Shown here in pieces: positions 32,093 to 37,612 of a DNA stretch of 37,612 nucleotides. This DNA comes from Planctomycetota bacterium (lineage in GTDB: Bacteria; Planctomycetota; Phycisphaerae; Phycisphaerales; SM1A02). The DNA is taken from contig QWPW01000030.1 in NCBI GenBank assembly GCA_003671025.1, positions 1-37,612 of the forward strand, read 5' to 3'. The notes beneath the pieces were generated by a model that saw nothing but the letters and a program-made list of their open reading frames with translations, made no database searches and had not been told where the DNA came from. Numbering within the stretch: position 1 is the stretch's first letter; each line of letters begins with the position of its first letter. The position numbers and the translations under genes are program-made.

Positions 32093-32728
32093 ATGCAAAC
32101 TGACTCTTCCAACAACCCATCTCGTACTGCGCCCAATGTCACCTGGCACGACGGCCAAGTGCTCCGCGTCGATCGTGAACGCTTGCTGCAACAGCGCGGC
32201 GCGGTGGTGTGGTTCACCGGGCTTTCCGGCTCGGGCAAGAGCACGATCGCGGTCGCGGTCGAAGTCATGCTCACTCACGCGGGACGCTTGTGTTACCGCA
32301 TCGACGGCGACAATCTGCGCCATGGACTCAATCGCGATTTGGCGTTTTCCCGCGAAGATCGCAGCGAAAACGTCCGCCGGACTGGTGAGGTGTGTCGCAT
32401 CGTGGCCGACACGGGCGCGATCGTGCTTGCGAGTTTGGTTAGCCCGTTCGCGGCAGATCGCGACAAGGTGCGCGCCTTGCACGACGAGTGGGGGATTCCG
32501 TTTCTTGAGGTGTTCGTCGACGTGCCGCTCGCGGTGGCGCAGACGCGTGATCCCAAGGGTCTTTATCGCAAAGCGGCTGCAGGCGAGATTCGTGATCTGA
32601 CTGGCGTGCATCAGGCGTATGAAGCGCCACCCGCGCCCGAATTAGTGTTGCACTCGGATCAGTGCAGCGTCGAACAACTCGCGATCACAGTGATCGACGC
32701 GTTGCGGGCACGAAGTATTGTGAAGTGA
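32093..32728 (+). CDS. cysC: Adenylylsulfate kinase (stand-alone)
   Basis: This second APS kinase makes PAPS from APS. The 211-residue product has [19 protein letters not shown] (P-loop 43-50), [48 protein letters not shown] and [11 protein letters not shown]. All match the classical CysC pattern more closely than the kinase half of CysNC. The ATG at 32093 is the first fitting start; the longer frame upstream overlaps cysD and is a shadow. No clear ribosome site. It diverges from cysD across 51 bases, which must hold both promoters, and ends 58 bases before the nucleotidase gene coming the other way. Confidence 0.94.
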   Translation: MQTDSSNNPSRTAPNVTWHDGQVLRVDRERLLQQRGAVVWFTGLSGSGKSTIAVAVEVMLTHAGRLCYRIDGDNLRHGLNRDLAFSREDRSENVRRTGEVCRIVADTGAIVLASLVSPFAADRDKVRALHDEWGIPFLEVFVDVPLAVAQTRDPKGLYRKAAAGEIRDLTGVHQAYEAPPAPELVLHSDQCSVEQLAITVIDALRARSIVK

Positions 32729-32779
32729 GTCAATCGCGACGCCGTGCGTCGTGCGAACTCCAAAATTGCGATTTGGGCA

Positions 32780-32807
32780 TTGCGATTCACGCGTTGTGAT
32801 TCACGCG
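32780..32807. repeat. 14-bp direct repeat overlapping the nucleotidase stop
   Basis: TTGCGATTCACGCG and TTGTGATTCACGCG (one mismatch) abut at 32780-32793 and 32794-32807. The second spans the end of the nucleotidase coding sequence. Confidence 0.75.
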
Positions 32808-33821
32808 CGCAAACGCGTCGATCAAGCGCGCAACGATGCGCGGATTCCCCGCAAAAATCCCGCGATTGGCGCTGAGTTTGCGTCCTTGCGAGAAGTCGAG
32901 CACGCGGCCATCAACATCAGTGATGAGCGCACCCGCTTCGCTTGCGATGAGCGTTCCCGCCGCGTGATCCCAAATGCATTCGCGATAGTCTTTGATGGTG
33001 GGCAAGCGCAAGTACACATCGGCACCGCCGCGCGCGACCACAACATATTTCGCTTGGCTATCAAGGCGCGCAGGCGCACCGACAGCACCTAGTTGTGCGA
33101 GCAACGCCGCGGACAAATCCTGTTTCGAATGCCCGCTCTCCACCGATTCGCAAGCACGGATGTCCATGCCCTCACTCCACTCACGCATGCGAATGGGTTG
33201 CGCAACATCGTCACCACATTGAAGGAACGCGCCACAACCGAGCGCCGCAAACGCTTGGCACCCGACCGCGTCGGCGGTGTCGTAGTTGCCCTCGCCGCGA
33301 GCGAGATTGGGGCAGCCAACAACGCCCGCGGTGACACGCCCATCCTCGATGAGACCAAGTGAGATCGCATACTGTTCGCGGCGCAAAAAACCCTTGGTTC
33401 CATCGACAGGATCGAGCGTGAGGAATCGCTTCGACGGCTGCGCGCGACCCGAATCAATCGCATCGAGACATTGTTCGAGTGTCACAACTCCAAACCCATT
33501 TCCGATCGCGTGCGTGACCGCTTCAAGCACGCGCTCACGCAGCATGGCGTGGCTTGGCGCGCGAAGTTCCGTCGCGTCTTCTTCACCGACGAGCGGAATG
33601 TTCGCCGTCGAGGCGTCGCGCGCGAGCAGCAACGCGACCACTGCTTGGCTGGCCCAATCGGCAACCGTGACCGGACTGCGGTCATTTTTTTCGAGACCGC
33701 TCAACGCAGTCGAAGCGTGCACAAACTTGGTCGCGCGCGCGGCCCCGCGTACCGCGTTTTGCAACGCCTCAAGCATCGGTGAACTGAAACCATCGGCGTG
33801 TTGTTGCGTCATTGGGTGCAC
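32787..33821 (-). CDS. 3'(2'),5'-bisphosphate nucleotidase (HAL2/CysQ-like PAP phosphatase)
   Basis: The 344-residue product belongs to the inositol monophosphatase-like, lithium-sensitive phosphatase family. Metal-site motifs are LVGEEDA, TLDPVDGTKGFLR and, near the end, CIWDHAAGTLIASEAG. The extra KNDRSPVTVADWASQ at the N-terminus is typical of HAL2/SAL1 PAP phosphatases. It would hydrolyse PAP, the by-product of PAPS reduction or transfer, to AMP and so relieve inhibition of the sulfate pathway. The GTG at 33821 follows the transporter stop by four bases; ATG 33812 is also possible. Neither has a strong ribosome site, so coupling to the transporter is likely. Confidence 0.9.
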   Translation of the reverse strand: MHPMTQQHADGFSSPMLEALQNAVRGAARATKFVHASTALSGLEKNDRSPVTVADWASQAVVALLLARDASTANIPLVGEEDATELRAPSHAMLRERVLEAVTHAIGNGFGVVTLEQCLDAIDSGRAQPSKRFLTLDPVDGTKGFLRREQYAISLGLIEDGRVTAGVVGCPNLARGEGNYDTADAVGCQAFAALGCGAFLQCGDDVAQPIRMREWSEGMDIRACESVESGHSKQDLSAALLAQLGAVGAPARLDSQAKYVVVARGGADVYLRLPTIKDYRECIWDHAAGTLIASEAGALITDVDGRVLDFSQGRKLSANRGIFAGNPRIVARLIDAFARVNHNA

Positions 33822-33825
33822 AGAT

Positions 33826-35616
33826 TCAAAGTGGTGCGGTCACGGGAAACATCCACGCCAACGCGGCGATGGCTACGAATCCAGTGAGTAGTCCAAGCGG
33901 AATACCAATCTTCATGTAATCACTGAAGCGGTATCCACCAGGTGCCTGCACCATGAGATTGGTTTGGTATCCGATGGGCGTTGCGAAACTCGCACTTGCG
34001 CCCACCATGACCACCATGGCTGCCGCGCGTGGATCAAGTCCCGCAGCGCTCACCGCCGCGAGCGCGATGGGGAACACGATCGCTGCAGCGGTGGCGTTGG
34101 CGAGCAACTCGGTGAGGATGAACGTCGCGAGATAAAGCGCAGCAAGTGTTCCCACGGGGCTCGATGGAGTGAGCGCGATGAGTCCATCCGCGAGCAGCGT
34201 GGCCAATCCAGTTTTTTCGAGCGCGAGTCCCAGCGCGAGTGAGCCGGCGATCACAAACATCAATCGCACATTGAGTGCTTTGCGTGCTTGCGTGCCCGTG
34301 CAACATCGCGTGGCCACCATCAACGCCGCACCGCCGAGCGCCGCGTGAAACATCGACATCCCCAACGGTTGCAAGGTGGCGACGAGAATCACGCCCAAGA
34401 GAATTGCGGCCGCGATCGGTGCGCGCTCATGACGAACCGGTGCGGAATCTTCGATCTTGCGAGCAAGCAAAAAGTCGCGCGATGATTCATACGTCGTGAG
34501 GAACGCCTCGCGCGCCTCAAGCAGCAACACATCGCCTTCGCGCAAAGCGATGCTGCCCAGCTTGACATTGCTCAGACGTTCACCGTTGCGCGACACCGCG
34601 ATGACCACCGCGCCGTAGACGCTGCGAAAGCGCGACTCACGAATGGTCATTCCTAAGAGCGGACTCGAATTGGAAACCACCGCTTCCACCAAAAAACGTC
34701 GGTGACGATCTTGCCCGAGTGCGGCCACTTCATCCGTGGCAGGCGCGAGTCCGCGCAACTTCTGAAGCAAGACTACCGACGCGACGTCACCGACGAAAAA
34801 CAGACGATCGCCCCCGAGCAATCGAGTGGTCGGCTCTACCGGCGCGATGAGTTCGTTGTCGCGTTCGATCTCCGCGAGGTACAGCCCTTCGAGTCCGCGC
34901 AAGTTTGCTTGCTCGACGGTCTTGCCGGCGAGCGCCGTTCCTTCCACGCGCATCTCAACCGTGAAACTGCGGGGATCCACGGCGGCGGTGAGCGCTCGTC
35001 CGCTCTCAGGAAGCAGGGCGCGGCCCGCGAGCAACACAAACGCGATCCCAGCGAGCGCGACGGGAATGCCCACGGGCGCAATGTCGAACATCGCGAGGCT
35101 CGGGTGCCCAGCCTTCATCCACATCTCGTTGACCACAAGATTGGTGCTCGTGCCGATGAGCGTGCACACGCCGCCGAGCGTGGCGGCATAGGTCAGCGGG
35201 ATGAACAGCTTTCCTGGAGCAATGCGTGAGCGTCGCGAAAAGTCTTCGACTACGGGGATGCACATCGCGACCAGCGGCGTGTTGTTGATGAAGGCTGAGA
35301 GCGCCGCGACAGGAAGCATCAGTCGAAACTGCGCGCCCACGACACTCTTGGCGCGACCAAACAACATGGGGCCGATCCATTGGATGAGTCCCGTTTCAAT
35401 CACGCCTTGCGACACGACGAGCAAGAGTGCGATGGTGATGATCGAAGGACTCGCGAGACCCGAGAGCGCTTCGCGAGGGTCAAGCACGCCCGTGAGCACG
35501 AGCAACACCAACGCGCCGGCCATCACAAGATCGTGAGGGAGAGTTCCGCGCACCAGCAAGATCAAAGCGCCCGCCACGGCGGTGATGGCGGCGATGGTGT
35601 GAAAATCAAAGTGCAT
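33826..35616 (-). CDS. SLC13-type (DASS) anion permease with two RCK_C domains, probable sulfate importer
   Basis: The 596-residue product is polytopic with two helix bundles, about residues 1-205 and 400-596, separated by a soluble part of about 190 residues. The soluble part has two TrkA-C (RCK_C) modules, around 213-285 and 305-375. SLC13 signatures include AFINNTPLVAMCIPV and IGTSTNLVVNEM in the first half and ANATAAAIVFPIAL with PIGYQTN in the second. This arrangement is that of the sodium-coupled/SAC1-like sulfate permeases. The neighbouring sulfate activation genes make sulfate the likely substrate; dicarboxylate cannot be excluded. The nucleotidase follows after four bases, so the two are an operon. 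Confidence 0.9.
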   Translation of the reverse strand: MHFDFHTIAAITAVAGALILLVRGTLPHDLVMAGALVLLVLTGVLDPREALSGLASPSIITIALLLVVSQGVIETGLIQWIGPMLFGRAKSVVGAQFRLMLPVAALSAFINNTPLVAMCIPVVEDFSRRSRIAPGKLFIPLTYAATLGGVCTLIGTSTNLVVNEMWMKAGHPSLAMFDIAPVGIPVALAGIAFVLLAGRALLPESGRALTAAVDPRSFTVEMRVEGTALAGKTVEQANLRGLEGLYLAEIERDNELIAPVEPTTRLLGGDRLFFVGDVASVVLLQKLRGLAPATDEVAALGQDRHRRFLVEAVVSNSSPLLGMTIRESRFRSVYGAVVIAVSRNGERLSNVKLGSIALREGDVLLLEAREAFLTTYESSRDFLLARKIEDSAPVRHERAPIAAAILLGVILVATLQPLGMSMFHAALGGAALMVATRCCTGTQARKALNVRLMFVIAGSLALGLALEKTGLATLLADGLIALTPSSPVGTLAALYLATFILTELLANATAAAIVFPIALAAVSAAGLDPRAAAMVVMVGASASFATPIGYQTNLMVQAPGGYRFSDYMKIGIPLGLLTGFVAIAALAWMFPVTAPL

Positions 35617-35736
35617 GGCGGCTTGAGGAACGGTGGCTTGAGCAATTCAATGTGTGCGCGTTCAGCCTATCAAACGCCGACGGAAAGGTCGCTCGAACGA
35701 CTCCGCCGTGTCGCCTCGATGGCACGAGTTTGTGTG

Positions 35737-37347
35737 TCAGTTCCGAGACTTCGTCGCGGAGTTCGCGTCGGACTTGAGTGGCGTTGGTTCCAGTTCACGC
35801 ACCAGTTTCCACACGATGTCCTCTTGCAGTTTCTTGGCCTTGCCCACGCCATCGCCAGAGAGGTTGTTGCCCAGAATCGCGAAGAGGAGTTGACGACCGT
35901 CTCCGCTATCGACGCGTCCGCACAGGCAACTCACGCCGCGGATGTATCCCGTCTTGCATTGCACCGTCGTGCGGTACTTCTCGAGGCCGTTGAAGCGTTT
36001 GCTGACGGTGCCCGTGCTTCCGGCGACGGCGAAACTGTCGAAATAGGTCGCAGCGAATTGCGCATCGATGGCGAACGATCGCAGCCACCGCGCGAGCCCT
36101 GCGGCAGTAACGCGGTTCTCTCGCGCGAGTCCGCAGCCGTCAGCGATCACCCATGACTGCGCGGTGTTCGCGTCCACCCTTTGTGCAACGATGTCCCGCA
36201 GGGCCTGAGCGCCATTGGCCCAACTTCCCGGGCGGACTGTGGGACTTGGAAGGATCATGTCCGAGTCGAGCGGATGATTTGCGACTGCGCATCCGAGTCG
36301 TTTGAACAGACATTCGGCGTACAGATTCTGACTGTCGGTGTTGGCCCGTTTGAGCACCACCGAGATTGGAGTTTGAAAAACTGCTCCGATGATCGTGCCC
36401 GCGGGGGACGGATCGTTCGCGTTGGCGACACGCGAACTTTGAACTTCGATGCCCTCAGCGCGCAGTCGCCGTGCCAGCAGTTCGGCGAACAACACAGGCG
36501 TGTCATGGACGGTGAGCGCCAACTGGTCCTTCGGATTGGCGACGACGTTCCCGCCGTAACTCAGTGCGTTTGAGCCGGGAGCGCGTCCAACCCAAAACGC
36601 TTTGTTGGATTTTTTCCCCGCGCTTGCCGCGGTCGATTGAAGCCAGTCGTAGGGGGGATCCATCGCGCCGATGGTCGCCGACTTTCCGACCACTTTGGGC
36701 AGGATGTCCAGTGTGTTCGCGTGGAAGTTCAGGCCCCACACTTCCGCGCAAAATGGCGCGGCGGCTTGCTCAACGGGCCACGAAGGATGAAAGCCTTCGC
36801 TCTCGAACATGCGCGCGTCCACGACGACCTCGGTGACGCGCGTGATGCCCGCGCTGCGCACACCGTTAACCCAACTTGCGAGCAACTCGGTCGTGCCCAG
36901 GCCCTGATGAACCGTGCCGTTTTCGTCAACCCATGAGCAATTCTTGAGTAACTCAGGATCGCCTAGCGCAGGGTCTCCGCTGCCGACGACGGTGAGGCGA
37001 ACCGCCGGCGTCGCGCCCTCGCTGACGGCGCTGGCCACGAGACGTGTTTGAAATCTAAATTCACTGCCTAAACGCAGCAGCGCGGCGCCAGTTGTGAGCA
37101 CTTTCATGTTGCTCGCGGGCGCCATCGGAGCGTCCGCGTTGCGCGCAGCGACGGTCTCGCCCGTGGCAGCGTCGATCACGCAGTAGGCGATTGAGTGACG
37201 AGCGAGACCTGAACTTTCTGCAATTTTTGTAATCTCAGTTGAAACATCGAGCGCATTCGCAGTGTTATCAATCCCACCCAAAAAAAATGTTAGAGCGAGG
37301 AGTGATAAACATTTCCGACTCGCGGGGAGGCTCGATCGCATGGTCAT
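35737..37347 (-). CDS. dacB: D-alanyl-D-alanine carboxypeptidase/endopeptidase, PBP4 family
   Basis: This is a low-molecular-mass class C penicillin-binding protein, which trims or cleaves crosslinked peptidoglycan in the periplasm. The 536-residue product has a Sec signal (MTMRSSLPASRKCLSLLALTFFLGG), then the three serine-acyltransferase motifs: SNMK with the nucleophile Ser at 79 (ASNMKVLTTGAALL), SQN (DSQNLYAECLF) and KTG (QCKTGYIRGVSC). The large insert between the first and second motifs (about 100-330) is typical of PBP4. A second ATG two codons on is also possible. The gene lies 120 bases from the transporter start and is not visibly linked with the murC run at the other end of the window. 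Confidence 0.95.
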   Translation of the reverse strand: MTMRSSLPASRKCLSLLALTFFLGGIDNTANALDVSTEITKIAESSGLARHSIAYCVIDAATGETVAARNADAPMAPASNMKVLTTGAALLRLGSEFRFQTRLVASAVSEGATPAVRLTVVGSGDPALGDPELLKNCSWVDENGTVHQGLGTTELLASWVNGVRSAGITRVTEVVVDARMFESEGFHPSWPVEQAAAPFCAEVWGLNFHANTLDILPKVVGKSATIGAMDPPYDWLQSTAASAGKKSNKAFWVGRAPGSNALSYGGNVVANPKDQLALTVHDTPVLFAELLARRLRAEGIEVQSSRVANANDPSPAGTIIGAVFQTPISVVLKRANTDSQNLYAECLFKRLGCAVANHPLDSDMILPSPTVRPGSWANGAQALRDIVAQRVDANTAQSWVIADGCGLARENRVTAAGLARWLRSFAIDAQFAATYFDSFAVAGSTGTVSKRFNGLEKYRTTVQCKTGYIRGVSCLCGRVDSGDGRQLLFAILGNNLSGDGVGKAKKLQEDIVWKLVRELEPTPLKSDANSATKSRN

Positions 37348-37491
37348 GATGTGGGTTCTGTGCGTGTCAACGCTGATACCGAGGCGGTGGAGTAGAGGAA
37401 GGCTCCTCGATTATCTCGCCTATCGACCGCATCACGCGAGCGACTAGAAGTTCGCATGGGTAAAGAATTGGTGTGTAGAGCGTTCGCGCAG

Positions 37492-37519
37492 TTGACTTGA
37501 GTGAAACAGACGCTAGACT
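37492..37519 (+). promoter_or_regulatory. Sigma70-like promoter for the gene at the right edge
   Basis: TTGACT (37492-37497) and TAGACT (37514-37519) are separated by 16 bases, the only clear -35/-10 pair I found. It gives a leader of about 65-70 bases before the ATG at 37594. Confidence 0.7.
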
Positions 37520-37593
37520 CGAACGTTGTGGGCGTCCGTGGTGGCCGCCTATCGGTTTGGGGTTTGAACAGCATAAATCAGAAGGAAAGAAAG

Positions 37594-37612
37594 ATGAAAT
37601 TGGCCACGCTTG
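37594..37612 (+). CDS. Start of a gene cut by the right edge
   Basis: The ATG follows an AAGGA ribosome site about nine bases upstream and the promoter at 37492-37519. Only six codons (MKLATL) are visible, compatible with the start of a signal peptide but too short to identify. Confidence 0.65.

Overview
The window looks like a chromosomal segment from the Planctomycetota, most likely class Phycisphaerae. DNA is GC-rich (I estimate about 60 %). The strongest taxonomic marker is the small basic protein at 9793-10071, whose MSxHPSLK start and later FGLPK-like block match the signature protein of the Planctomycetes-Verrucomicrobia-Chlamydiae superphylum. A peptidoglycan gene block (murC-murB-ddl-ftsQ), an outer-membrane sugar gene (kdsD) and several signal-peptide proteins fit a diderm with a murein wall. 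I see no insertion sequence, prophage, CRISPR array, rRNA or tRNA. The segment is mostly housekeeping with small lineage-specific genes, and no recognisable defence or biosynthetic island.

Layout. 1-6804 (minus strand) is one tightly packed run: DUF4149-like membrane protein, nth, murC, murB, ddl, ftsQ, and a six-helix membrane protein that leaves the window. Overlaps of 4-11 bases suggest translational coupling, but nth to murC and ddl to ftsQ have gaps of 73 and 104 bases. 6889-12308 holds a TIM-barrel protein, a methyltransferase, a SPOR-like membrane protein, the PVC small basic protein, a class I aminotransferase and a small lipoprotein. 12536-15795 holds a secreted metallophosphatase, an intergenic region with an orphan terminator, and a thioesterase head-to-head with a DUF971 protein. 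15838-20247 runs pyrF, an ABC solute-binding protein, cinA and folK. 20324-23157 carries two paralogous secreted thioredoxins. 23179-26199 encodes a 1006-residue FAD/Fe-S D-2-hydroxyacid dehydrogenase. 26303-29105 holds a lone receiver domain, a 65-residue protein, scpA and kdsD. 29109-35616 is a sulfate locus: cysNC, cysD, cysC, a PAP phosphatase and an SLC13-type permease. 35737-37347 is a PBP4-type carboxypeptidase, and a new gene begins at 37594.

How the genes work together. The mur/ddl/ftsQ block and the PBP4 homologue serve wall synthesis and remodelling. The sulfate block forms a near-complete import, activation and PAP-recycling module: the permease would bring in sulfate, CysD/CysNC make APS, two APS kinase modules make PAPS, and the nucleotidase removes PAP.

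The main points worth a second look are a perfect 4 x 30 bp in-frame repeat at the amino end of MurC, a recurring TAnnnT -10 box 6-7 bases before several start codons lacking ribosome binding sites (apparent leaderless transcripts), an orphan strong terminator after a structured intergenic region at 14513-14870, two APS kinase modules in one locus, and endonuclease III with unusual iron-sulfur cysteine spacing. I did not find a clearly new multi-gene system.
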